DNA of 5,786 nt from Clostridiaceae bacterium (GTDB lineage: Bacteria; Bacillota; Clostridia; DSM-8532): assembly GCA_025361665.1 (NCBI GenBank), contig JANYKF010000022.1, positions 1-5,786 on the forward strand. Reading direction: 5' to 3'. Made by a program: the position numbers and the translations under genes. This document shows positions 1 through 5,759 of the stretch, piece after piece (the stretch's first letter is position 1; every line of letters begins with the position of its first letter). Under the pieces are notes generated by a model that saw only the letters and a program-made list of their open reading frames with translations, ran no database searches and was not told the origin of the DNA.

Positions 1-2898
1 CATGACGCCGTCGTCCGCCGCCACCACGATGATCGCGATGTCCGTGACCTGGGCGCCGCGGGCACGCATCGCAGTGAACGCCTCGTGACCGGGCGTATCC
101 AGGAATGTAATGTCGCGGCCATGAAGATTGACGGTATAGGCGCCGATGTGCTGCGTGATGCCGCCGGCTTCGCTTTCCGCGATGTTTTCGCTGCGGATGG
201 CGTCCAGCAGGGAGGTCTTGCCGTGGTCGACATGGCCCATGACGACCACGACGGGCGCCCTGGAGACCATGGCTTCCGCCTGGTCCTCCGTGTCGTTGAA
301 GAGGATTTCCTCGTCGCTCACGACGATTTCCTTCATCACGGCAATGCCGTACTCGTTCGCGATGATGGAGGCGGTGTCGAAATCCAGCTCCTGGTTTGTC
401 GTTGCCGCGCTGCCCATCACGAACAGCCGCTTGATGACATCGGCCGCCGTCTTTTTCAGCGTTTCCGCCAGGGCCTTCACTGAAATCGTTTCCCCGATGG
501 TGATTTCCGACAGGACGGCCTTCGGGGTGATGTGCTTCACCCGATCCGTGCCCGTGCGGCCGCGGCGGATCCGCTTTTCGGCCCGCTTGGCGTTCATGGC
601 TTCCTGGGAATCGTTGTAGAAGGCATTGATGACGAACTCGTCGGAGTACATGTCGTTGATGCTTCCCTTTTGTCCGACGATGTCCGTATTCGGCTTGAAT
701 TTGCCTGCTGCGCCTGTCGTGGGCGCGACCGGGCGGGAGGAATCCTTCTTGGTGTCCTTCTTGGCTTCACGCTGGCGATCCACGGCGGTCATGGAACGGC
801 GTTCGCCGCGCTGCGGCGCTTTCTCGTCCACAACGGCCGGCTTGTCCGTTTTCGCTCCGGGTCCTCCCGGACGCATGCCCGGCCGGCTGCCGCCCGCACC
901 ATACGGCACGCGGTCCTTGTCGAAACCTTCACCGGGACGTCCGCCGCTGCCGCCGCCATAGGGAGGCCTGTCGCCGTAAGGACGGCTTCCGGGTCCGCTT
1001 TGGCCGCCGCCATAGGAAGGCCTGTCTCCAAACGGACGGGGTCCGCCTTGGGTGCCGCCGCCGTAAGGGGGCCTGTCGCCGTAAGGGGGCCTGTCGCCAT
1101 ACGGGCGGGGCGCGCTCTGCCCGTCGCGGGGCTGATAGGGACGATCGTTGTACGGACGGGGTGCGGAGCTTCCTTGTCCGTCCCGTGGCGGGAAATTGCC
1201 GCCTTCACGCGGCGGATAGGGACGATCGCTGTATGGACGGGGTGCGGAACTTCCTTGTCCGTCCCGTGGCGGGAAATTGCCGCCTTCGCGCGGCGGGTAG
1301 GACCTGTCTCCGGAAGGACGGGCACCGGTGGTTCCCTGACCGTCGCGGGCCGGATAGGGCCGGTCACCGAAGGGGCGGCTTCCGGGACCCTGCTGGCCGT
1401 CGCGGGGGGGGAGATTGCCTCCCTCGCGTTGCGGGTAGGGACGATCTCCTGCCGGACGAATCACGGCGCCCCCTTGGCCTTCACGGCGAAGAGGATTGCT
1501 GCCTTGTCCATCCCTGAACGGCTGCGGCCCGTCCGGCCTGACCGGTCTGGATTCCTGGCGATGGTCATGATCGGCGCGAATCCTTGAAGCCGATCCGGGT
1601 CCGCCGGCATGTGCGGCGGTGGCGGTCGGGCTGCCGTGGGTTGTCACGTTCGGCGGATGTTCCGCCTGGGCAGCGGCATGTTCTGCCTGAACCAGGGTGC
1701 GTTCTGCCTGAACCGGGGTGCGTTCTGCCTGAACCGGGGCACGTTCCGCCTGCACCGGGGTGCGTCCCGCCTGACCCTGGACTGGGCCGGGCTGGTCCGT
1801 GCCCTGGTCACTTTGAAACGAAATCCGTTCGGTCTGCGCCGCACTTTGATCCGGCGGGACCGAAACAGGCTCTGCCATTGTCACGGCCTGTCCTGACTGG
1901 AGGGCGATGGATTCATCCCGCGCCGGATGTCCGGCGGGGACCGGTGCGTGTGCGGCATGTGACGCGGTGCGCCTCGCATGGGCCGGGGCAGGTTCTGTCT
2001 GCGCTTCCGCTTGTCCGGCGGTCCGGACTTCGGCCGCTTCGACCTGAACCGGGACATGCTCCGTCCGGGCTGCCGCACGGGGTTCCGCTCTCCCGGACGC
2101 ATCCTGCACGGATGCCTCCTCGGGAACCGGCTTTGAAACTGTCTTGTCTGTCGGCTCCGCCATTGCGGCCGAGCTGACGGGAACTGATGCGGCCGCTTTT
2201 TCCAAAGGCGAAGCAGCCTGCTCCGACAACCGCTGCAATTCCCGCGCCGCGGCGTGTTCGGACTCATGGCGCATTTCGCGGGCGGCCTCGGCCTGGACGC
2301 GCTCATCGCGCTGCTCCCGGCTGATCTTCTTGACGCCCAGGATGTCATCCACCGGCTTGGCCGGGCGATCCGCCAGACGGATCGGCTCCGCGCGCTCTTC
2401 CGTTTCCGCCGGCTTTTCCACGGCGGCTGCCTGCGTCTCCCCGTCCAGCGGCTTCGGGCGCCTGCGTACGCCGGGATCCGACGGGGGGTTGATGCCGCGT
2501 ACATAACCGGCCATCAGTCCGTCATTTGAACTGGATGTCCTGATGAACGCCTTGCGATCCGGCTGTTGGGAAGGCTGCCTCCGGGGATCCGTCTGCGATC
2601 TGGAAAAGTCTTCCGTATCACGGATGACGACTTCGGTTTTCCGGATAATCCGGGGGGCATTCCGCTTTTTCTCGGCGTCAACCGATTCATGCCTGCCGTC
2701 CGAATTTGGCTGAGCCGGGGCGTTGTCGTGATCCGACTTCTTCACCACGCCGATGTGTTTGTACAGCCTGGCGAGTTCATCATCCTCCAACGTGCTCATG
2801 TGGCTCTTCGGATGAATGCCGACTTCCTCAAGCTTCTCCATGAGACGCTTGCTGGCCACATTCAATTCCTTGGCAAGCTCATGAATTTTTTTACTCAA
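1..2898 (-). CDS. infB: Translation initiation factor IF2, N-terminal 966 residues (3' end beyond the window)
   Basis: IF2 is the GTPase that recruits initiator fMet-tRNA to the 30S subunit and promotes 50S joining. The frame stays open from a TTG at 2898-2896 to the window edge. A TAG lies directly upstream in frame, so the start cannot be earlier, and [17 protein letters not shown] is a typical IF2_N opening (residues 1-50). Next come a charged linker, a predicted helix rich in Glu, Ala and Arg (about 194-232), an Ala/Gln/Pro segment with VQAERTP heptads (about 371-415), and an Arg/Gly/Pro/Tyr array (487-663). After a Lys-rich stretch there is a second IF2_N-like domain (about 793-855). The G domain shows G1 GHVDHGKT (888-895), G2 Thr915 in GGITQ, and G3 DTPGH (934-938) with the catalytic His938. 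G4, G5 and domains II-IV lie outside. No Cys or Trp occurs in the visible part. The region before G1 is 887 residues, against roughly 390 in E. coli and 225 in B. subtilis. It overlaps ylxQ by 8 nt. Confidence 0.97.
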   Translation of the reverse strand, partial: MSKKIHELAKELNVASKRLMEKLEEVGIHPKSHMSTLEDDELARLYKHIGVVKKSDHDNAPAQPNSDGRHESVDAEKKRNAPRIIRKTEVVIRDTEDFSRSQTDPRRQPSQQPDRKAFIRTSSSNDGLMAGYVRGINPPSDPGVRRRPKPLDGETQAAAVEKPAETEERAEPIRLADRPAKPVDDILGVKKISREQRDERVQAEAAREMRHESEHAAARELQRLSEQAASPLEKAAASVPVSSAAMAEPTDKTVSKPVPEEASVQDASGRAEPRAAARTEHVPVQVEAAEVRTAGQAEAQTEPAPAHARRTASHAAHAPVPAGHPARDESIALQSGQAVTMAEPVSVPPDQSAAQTERISFQSDQGTDQPGPVQGQAGRTPVQAERAPVQAERTPVQAERTLVQAEHAAAQAEHPPNVTTHGSPTATAAHAGGPGSASRIRADHDHRQESRPVRPDGPQPFRDGQGSNPLRREGQGGAVIRPAGDRPYPQREGGNLPPRDGQQGPGSRPFGDRPYPARDGQGTTGARPSGDRSYPPREGGNFPPRDGQGSSAPRPYSDRPYPPREGGNFPPRDGQGSSAPRPYNDRPYQPRDGQSAPRPYGDRPPYGDRPPYGGGTQGGPRPFGDRPSYGGGQSGPGSRPYGDRPPYGGGSGGRPGEGFDKDRVPYGAGGSRPGMRPGGPGAKTDKPAVVDEKAPQRGERRSMTAVDRQREAKKDTKKDSSRPVAPTTGAAGKFKPNTDIVGQKGSINDMYSDEFVINAFYNDSQEAMNAKRAEKRIRRGRTGTDRVKHITPKAVLSEITIGETISVKALAETLKKTAADVIKRLFVMGSAATTNQELDFDTASIIANEYGIAVMKEIVVSDEEILFNDTEDQAEAMVSRAPVVVVMGHVDHGKTSLLDAIRSENIAESEAGGITQHIGAYTVNLHGRDITFLDTPGHEAFTAMRARGAQVTDIAIIVVAADDGVM
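910..1440 (-). repeat. Modular Arg/Gly/Pro/Tyr repeat array in infB
   Basis: Nine in-frame modules (residues 487-663), nearly all opening P-Y or P-P-Y and all ending D-R. In coding order their lengths are 27, 19, 27, 27, 17, 6, 17, 18 and 19 residues. The long modules share REGGN-PPRDGQ; the 19-residue second module has lost that 8-residue block. Positions 1222-1302 and 1141-1221 are 81-bp copies differing at 6 bases (4 silent, 2 replacing). Positions 1063-1080 and 1081-1098 are identical 18-bp copies. All module lengths are whole codons. The product would be disordered, arginine-rich and tyrosine-bearing. Confidence 0.9.
1659..1784 (-). repeat. 21-bp tandem repeat array in infB (VQAERTP heptads)
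   Basis: Six 21-bp units in register, starting at 1659, 1680, 1701, 1722, 1743 and 1764. The three at 1680-1742 are nearly identical; the outer ones have diverged. Each encodes a 7-residue unit of the type V-Q-A-E-R-T/A-P, at about residues 372-413. The 7-residue period might suggest a coiled coil, but the Pro in the best units speaks against it. Confidence 0.85.
2107..2120 (-). promoter_or_regulatory. Candidate internal translation start in infB (GTG codon 264)
   Basis: Inside infB the minus strand reads AGGAGG (2120-2115), a 5-nt spacer CATCC, then an in-frame GTG (2109-2107) at codon 264. This ribosome site is better than the one at the annotated TTG. E. coli and B. subtilis make IF2 isoforms from internal starts, so an N-terminally shorter IF2 is plausible. 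The AGGAGG also encodes Glu-Glu-Ala, so coincidence is possible. Confidence 0.45.
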
Positions 2899-3241
2899 CT
2901 ATGTCACCCCCGTGTGATTTATTACCGTCTTCCATGCCGACATCCATACTCTTGCGGATTTGACCCGCAAAAGAGCGATTCAGGACCGCAGCCACCGCGT
3001 AGGCGTCCCGTCCCAGCCTTTGGCCCAATTCCGCCTTCGTGCCGAACAGGACCAGTTCCACTCCCGCCTTCTCACACAGGAGCGAAAACCGTTCCCGTGT
3101 GTTGGGGCCTGCATCCGCCGCCACGATGATCATCCACGCCTTGCGCCTGGCCAGCGCATCTTCACAAAGCGCATCCCCTGCCACGAGTTTGCCGGCCTTG
3201 CGGGCCAGTCCAACCCAACCGTAAGTCTTACTTTCCGACAT
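2891..3241 (-). CDS. ylxQ: YlxQ, L7Ae/L30e-family RNA-binding protein
   Basis: A 116-residue protein of the L7Ae/L30e/S12e/Gadd45 family. B. subtilis YlxQ is known to bind K-turn RNA; its cellular role is not settled. Visible family marks are [12 protein letters not shown] (11-22), the hydrophobic strand MIIVAADAG (37-45) followed by NTRERF, and ELGQRLGRD (71-79), where the LG turn matches the RNA-contact loop of the family. The core ends near residue 98, and a polar tail of about 18 residues, rich in Asp, Gly and His, follows. The ATG overlaps the end of ylxR by 14 nt, and GGAGG lies only 3 nt upstream of it. No later start would keep the conserved first helix. The position between ylxR and infB is the normal one in Bacillota and supports the call as much as the sequence does. 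Confidence 0.93.
   Translation of the reverse strand: MSESKTYGWVGLARKAGKLVAGDALCEDALARRKAWMIIVAADAGPNTRERFSLLCEKAGVELVLFGTKAELGQRLGRDAYAVAAVLNRSFAGQIRKSMDVGMEDGNKSHGGDIVE
2899..2911 (-). promoter_or_regulatory. Weak ribosome site and TTG start context of infB
   Basis: GGGGGTG (2911-2905) lies 6 nt before the TTG start. It is an imperfect anti-SD match. The in-frame TAG at 2901-2899 touches the TTG, so there is no alternative upstream start. Weak site plus TTG plus an 8-nt overlap with ylxQ suggests translational coupling. Confidence 0.65.
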
Positions 3242-3503
3242 GCTCCTCCAATTGTCCGATGATATCCTGATACACCTCGTCGGCTATTTCGGCCGAAAAC
3301 TCCCGGCTCAGCGCCCGAGCCTTGCGGGCTTTTTCGAAACAGGCGGAATTCCTGCACAGATAGGCCCCGCGTCCATTCATGCGGCCGGACGGATCCACCG
3401 CTATGCGGCCTTCCTGATTGCGCACCACCCGGATGAGGACGCGCTTTTCCTTCATCTCCCTGCATCCGACACACCGGCGCATGGGAATCTTTCTCGTCTT
3501 CAT
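3228..3503 (-). CDS. rnpM: YlxR/RnpM, DUF448 RNA-binding protein (RNase P modulator family)
   Basis: A 91-residue basic protein. The family (YlxR, DUF448) binds RNA, and in B. subtilis it has been renamed RnpM for its effect on RNase P. The sequence shows KIPMRRCVGCREMK (5-18), the LIRVVR strand (23-28), VDPSG (36-40) and the signature GRGAYLC (44-50). Four cysteines, at 11, 14, 50 and 55, form a CxxC plus CxxxxC pattern that could hold a zinc ion; B. subtilis and pneumococcal members lack the full set, as I recall them. The ATG overlaps the nusA stop as ATGA, so translation is probably coupled; upstream there is only a weak purine stretch (AGAAGAGAAGG). The length is normal for the family. 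Confidence 0.95.
   Translation of the reverse strand: MKTRKIPMRRCVGCREMKEKRVLIRVVRNQEGRIAVDPSGRMNGRGAYLCRNSACFEKARKARALSREFSAEIADEVYQDIIGQLEEHVGK
3242..3249 (-). promoter_or_regulatory. Close-set Shine-Dalgarno site of ylxQ inside ylxR
   Basis: GGAGGAGC directly precedes the ylxQ ATG, leaving 3 nt after GGAGG, which is shorter than usual. Together with the 14-nt gene overlap this suggests that ylxQ depends partly on ribosomes finishing ylxR. Confidence 0.65.
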
Positions 3504-4810
3504 GCCTTCTCTTCTGACGGTACCGGAATCTCTTCCTCTTTCCCATCTGCCGCTGCGGCAACCGATGCTTCCTCTCCCATGCCTGACAGTGCCGTCGGGG
3601 TGATGTCGTCATCCTCTGGCACGTCCGCCGTTGGGGTGATGTCGTCATCCTCTTCCCCTTCCGGAGCGCCAAGGGTTTCCGACTCCCCGTACAGGTTGTC
3701 TTCATCGTCGAAAAGGTCTTCCCCATCCTGCCCATACAGGGCTGATCCCCCGCTGAACAACTGCATTTCCAGCAGCTGCCGCATTTGGGATTCGCTCTTG
3801 ATGTCGATTTTCCATCCGGTCAGTTTTGCCGCAAGCCTTGCATTCTGGCCTTCCTTGCCGATGGCGAGTGAAAGCTGGTAATCCGGGACAACCACGCGGG
3901 CAATGCGGCTGTCTTCGTGGAGCGTGACCTGGATCACTTTGGCGGGGCTCAGGGCGCTTGCAATGTAATCTTCCTGTATGGGGCTCCATTTGATGACGTC
4001 AATCATCTCGCCGCGCAATTCATCCACGATGGCCCGGATGCGGCTGCCCTTCTGGCCGACGCAGGCGCCGACGGGATCCACGTTCTCATTGCGTGAATGG
4101 ATGGCGAGCTTGGTCCGTGAGCCGGCCTCGCGGGCGATGGTCTTGATTTCGACCGTTCCGTCGCTGATTTCCGGCACTTCCAGTTCCAGCAGGCGTTTGA
4201 CGAGGCCGGGATGCGTCCTGGACACGTAAATCTGAGGACTTCTGTTGGTCTTTTTCACGTTGACGACATAAACCTTGATGCGATCGTGGATGTTGTAGCG
4301 CTCGCCGGGGGTTTGTTCTCCGGGAGGCAAAACGGCTTCCACACGTCCGAGATCGATGACGATGTTCTTGCGGTCGAAACGGGAAACGACACCGGTCAGA
4401 ATGTCCTCCTCATGGCTGGCAAATTCGCCGAAGACGATTTCCCGCTCCGCCTCGCGGATACGCTGCATGACAACCTGCTTGGCCGTCTGGGCCGCGATGC
4501 GTCCGAATTTGCGCGGCGTGACCTCCACCTCGACCATATCGCCGATCTCAAAGTCGGCACCGAAGCGTTTCGCCTGTTCGAGGGACATTTCCTCGGCCGG
4601 TTCCACCACTTCGTCGACAATCGTTTTCAAGGCATACACGCGAATATCGCCCGTGCTCGCCTCGATGTTGACTTCCACGTTCTGTGACGAACCGAAATTC
4701 TTCTTGTAGGCGGAGATCAGGGCCTGTTCAATTGCTTCGATCAGGATATCCTTGTGGATGCCCCGTTCCCGTTCAAGTTGTTCGAGTGCGTGAATCAATT
4801 CAGCGCTCAT
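3500..4810 (-). CDS. nusA: Transcription termination/antitermination factor NusA
   Basis: NusA binds RNA polymerase and nascent RNA, and modulates pausing, intrinsic termination and antitermination. The product has 436 residues. The N-terminal polymerase-binding domain spans about 1-125 (LIEAIEQALISAYKKNFG at 23-40). An S1 domain follows at about 135-200 (GVVSRFDRKNIVIDLG to YVSRTHPG). KH1 carries GQKG (252-255) and KH2 carries GKEG (318-321, in LAIGKEGQNARLAAKLTGW). There are no AR repeats; instead residues 345-436 are an acidic, low-complexity tail with a duplicated EDDDITPTA. B. subtilis NusA is about 371 aa, so the tail is extra. I chose ATG 4810 because GGAGGA sits 9 nt upstream and MSAELIHALEQLERERGI matches family N-termini. 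An upstream in-frame ATG at 4891 has no Shine-Dalgarno site and would add 27 unconserved residues. Confidence 0.97.
   Translation of the reverse strand: MSAELIHALEQLERERGIHKDILIEAIEQALISAYKKNFGSSQNVEVNIEASTGDIRVYALKTIVDEVVEPAEEMSLEQAKRFGADFEIGDMVEVEVTPRKFGRIAAQTAKQVVMQRIREAEREIVFGEFASHEEDILTGVVSRFDRKNIVIDLGRVEAVLPPGEQTPGERYNIHDRIKVYVVNVKKTNRSPQIYVSRTHPGLVKRLLELEVPEISDGTVEIKTIAREAGSRTKLAIHSRNENVDPVGACVGQKGSRIRAIVDELRGEMIDVIKWSPIQEDYIASALSPAKVIQVTLHEDSRIARVVVPDYQLSLAIGKEGQNARLAAKLTGWKIDIKSESQMRQLLEMQLFSGGSALYGQDGEDLFDDEDNLYGESETLGAPEGEEDDDITPTADVPEDDDITPTALSGMGEEASVAAAADGKEEEIPVPSEEKA
3591..3653 (-). repeat. 36-bp period duplication in the NusA acidic tail
   Basis: Plus strand positions 3591-3617 and 3627-3653 are 27-bp copies with one difference, 36 bp apart. 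They encode the two EDDDITPTA segments (residues 387-395 and 399-407). The period is a multiple of three, so the frame is kept. It looks like a recent in-frame duplication within a disordered acidic tail. Confidence 0.85.
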
Positions 4811-4979
4811 CCGTGTCAATCCTCCAATCTGTCGCTTTTTTTGCCGACCATCCCTGCCGCCGGCTGCGTTGTCCGAATCCCAAGGAACCATGGGTCATGC
4901 GGTTTTCCCGAACGAAGGCGGAATATCCCGCCTGGAAGCTCCCCACCGCAGTCGGAGGGAAACCCGCTCCCGCGGAATG
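4811..4979 (-). promoter_or_regulatory. rimP-nusA intergenic region with a long imperfect stem
   Basis: This 169-nt gap contrasts with the overlapping genes downstream. On the minus strand GCGGGTTTCCC (4967-4957) pairs with GGGAAAACCGC (4909-4899) over 11 positions with one mismatch. The loop contains a smaller hairpin, GGCGG and CCGCC (4932-4917). The end of the outer stem is about 74 nt before the GGAGGA of nusA. I see no convincing promoter and no T-tract in the gap. It may control nusA translation, mRNA processing or Rho entry; the role is inferred. Confidence 0.4.
4820..4825 (-). promoter_or_regulatory. Shine-Dalgarno site deciding the nusA start
   Basis: GGAGGA lies 9 nt before ATG 4810. 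It rules against the upstream ATG at 4891, which has no comparable site. A TTG in frame at 4819 directly abuts this motif and is too close to be used. Confidence 0.85.
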
Positions 4980-5444
4980 CTAGAACTCGAATTTCCGGTT
5001 GATCTTTGCGATATCCGCAACCGGCAGCGAAACAACCTGATCCATTCCGGATTCCACCGTCACGACAGCGCCGTCGAACGCGCGCAGAATCCCCTCCAGT
5101 TGGCGTGTGCCTCCGATGGGCTTGAAGAAGCGCACTTCGACCGTCTGTCCGATGACTTTTTCAAAATCCCTTGCCGTTTTGAGCGGGCGTTCCAGCCCCG
5201 GTGAAGACACTTCCAGAAAATAGGCCTGCTCAACGGGATCCTGTTCGTCCAGCATGGCGCTGATGGGCTCATTGACCGCCTCGCAGTCTTCATGCGAGAT
5301 TCCGGCCTCCTTGTCGATATAGACGCGCAAATACCAGTGGGCGCCTTCTTTTACGAATTCGACGTCCACCAGTTCGCAACCGGCCTGTTCCGCTGCGGGT
5401 TCCGCTGTTTTCCGGACCAGAGCCAGTAAATCGCCTTTTGTCAT
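4980..5444 (-). CDS. rimP: Ribosome maturation factor RimP
   Basis: RimP binds the 30S subunit during assembly and helps central pseudoknot and 3' domain maturation together with S12. The product has 154 residues, the usual length. The N-terminal alpha/beta domain runs to about residue 85 and contains LVDVEFVKEG (25-34), WYLRVYIDKEAGIS (37-50) and the family signature EVSSPGLERPL (78-88). The C-terminal SH3-like barrel (about 92-154) contains GQTVEVRFF, the LEGIL strand and the final IAKIN. ATG 5444 has AGGAGG 4 nt upstream. It is the first gene of the operon, preceded by a promoter and a leader of about 150 nt, and is followed by a 169-nt gap before nusA. The call is firm from both sequence and gene order. 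Confidence 0.96.
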   Translation of the reverse strand: MTKGDLLALVRKTAEPAAEQAGCELVDVEFVKEGAHWYLRVYIDKEAGISHEDCEAVNEPISAMLDEQDPVEQAYFLEVSSPGLERPLKTARDFEKVIGQTVEVRFFKPIGGTRQLEGILRAFDGAVVTVESGMDQVVSLPVADIAKINRKFEF

Positions 5445-5446
5445 TC

Positions 5447-5454
5447 AACCTCCT
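5447..5454 (-). promoter_or_regulatory. Shine-Dalgarno site of rimP
   Basis: AGGAGGTT on the minus strand, with the AGGAGG core 4 nt from the ATG. A strong match to the anti-SD sequence that fixes the rimP start. Confidence 0.85.
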
Positions 5455-5486
5455 GTCAGAAGTTGGCTTTCTCTCTCCTGCAAGGA

Positions 5487-5533
5487 CTGATGCCTGTCCG
5501 ACCCCATGATCGAAAGGGTCCGATACACATCAA
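5487..5533 (-). promoter_or_regulatory. Leader hairpin II, two-tier stem upstream of rimP
   Basis: On the minus strand TTGATG (5533-5528) can pair with CATCAG (5492-5487), with one T/G wobble. Inside a 4x4 internal loop, TCGGACCC (5523-5516) pairs with GGGTCGGA (5504-5497) with one G/G mismatch and an 11-nt loop. The structure ends 33 nt before the ribosome site. Each arm is short, so chance pairing is not excluded. Confidence 0.4.
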
Positions 5534-5551
5534 GCTCCACACACAAAGGCA

Positions 5552-5574
5552 AAGAGTGGGGCACTCCCACTCTT
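5552..5574 (-). promoter_or_regulatory. Leader hairpin I
   Basis: A perfect 9-bp inverted repeat, AAGAGTGGG and CCCACTCTT on the minus strand, with a 5-nt loop (AGTGC). It begins about 20 nt after the predicted transcription start. The bases that follow (TGCCTTTGTGTG) are T-rich but not a proper U-tract, so it is at best a weak terminator or attenuator. It could also be a protein-binding or mRNA-stabilising stem. Confidence 0.6.
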
Positions 5575-5601
5575 CCGTCAAAACCAATCTGAACCAGCAA
5601 C

Positions 5602-5630
5602 ATTGTATCACGCGGATCGTGGCAAGGCAA
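5602..5630 (-). promoter_or_regulatory. Sigma-A type promoter of the rimP-nusA-infB operon
   Basis: On the minus strand TTGCCT (5630-5625, 4 of 6 to TTGACA) is followed by exactly 17 nt and TACAAT (5607-5602, 5 of 6 to TATAAT). TGA directly before the -10 box makes it an extended -10 (TGN). The expected transcription start is a G at about 5595, giving an untranslated leader of about 151 nt before rimP. I see no better hexamer pair elsewhere in 5445-5786 on this strand. The start site is inferred, not measured. Confidence 0.75.
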
Positions 5631-5646
5631 CTGATTTTTGTCCGAA

Positions 5647-5661
5647 ATGCCGGATTGGCAT
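5647..5661. repeat. Short inverted repeat between the cluster and the promoter
   Basis: ATGCC and GGCAT with a 5-nt loop, about 17 bp upstream of the -35 box. Short enough to be chance. Confidence 0.25.
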
Positions 5662-5680
5662 GCAAATATGATTCTCGTGC

Positions 5681-5703
5681 AAAAAGTCGATTTTCGACTT
5701 TTT
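5681..5703. terminator. Terminator-like hairpin, symmetrical A/T flanks
   Basis: AAAAAGTCGA and TCGACTTTTT form a perfect 10-bp inverted repeat around a 3-nt loop. Read on either strand it ends in five T, so it could work as a bidirectional intrinsic terminator, for example for a gene to the right that is read toward the operon. The G/C core is small (GTCGA), so the stem is weak alone. Confidence 0.5.
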
Positions 5704-5732
5704 CATGCAAGTTGCATTTTGCAACTTGCATG
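5704..5732. repeat. Perfect 13-bp inverted repeat
   Basis: Plus strand arms CATGCAAGTTGCA and TGCAACTTGCATG with loop TTT. It shares CATGCAA with the single-copy site at 5659-5665. It abuts the hairpins on both sides. Confidence 0.75.
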
Positions 5733-5758
5733 CATCCGGCGGCAAATGCCGCCGGATG
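5733..5758. repeat. Perfect 12-bp GC-rich inverted repeat
   Basis: Plus strand arms CATCCGGCGGCA and TGCCGCCGGATG separated by AA. It is the most stable stem of the cluster. On the minus strand it is followed by the 5704-5732 repeat rather than a T-tract, so alone it is not a classic terminator. Confidence 0.75.
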
Positions 5759-5759
5759 G

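Larger units (their letters stand above)
5445..5595 (-). promoter_or_regulatory. Candidate structured 5' leader of the operon
   Basis: This is the apparent untranslated region between the predicted start site and the rimP ATG. It holds two candidate hairpins (5574-5552 and 5533-5487) and then the AGGAGGTT ribosome site. I find no convincing leader peptide and recognise no known riboswitch. In E. coli the corresponding operon is autoregulated through NusA and has a leader attenuator, so a regulatory leader is plausible here, but the function is inferred only. Confidence 0.45.

Noticed and set aside
910..1440. A CRISPR array or other spaced repeat
   Set aside because: The repeats are adjacent, whole-codon, diverged and inside an intact reading frame; there are no unique spacers.
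532..1587. A 351-codon open frame on the plus strand, opposite infB
   Set aside because: It lies wholly antisense to the clear IF2 frame and over its G/C-rich repeats, where few stops are expected. Its product is a low-complexity mirror of the repeats and its ATG has no ribosome site.
1881..2504. A 207-codon minus-strand open frame rich in Arg, Pro and Ser
   Set aside because: It is a shifted frame of infB. The real IF2 frame is continuous through the same region, so this is not a frameshifted part of it.
2960..3262. Plus-strand open frames opposite ylxQ and ylxR
   Set aside because: They are antisense to two well-supported small genes and have no ribosome site or family resemblance.
4811..4891. 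A longer NusA starting at ATG 4891
   Set aside because: The ATG has no Shine-Dalgarno site, the extra 27 residues match nothing in NusA, and GGAGGA is well placed for ATG 4810.
5552..5574. Leader hairpin I as an intrinsic terminator
   Set aside because: The following bases are interrupted by G and C, with no run of T beyond three, so I list it only as a hairpin.
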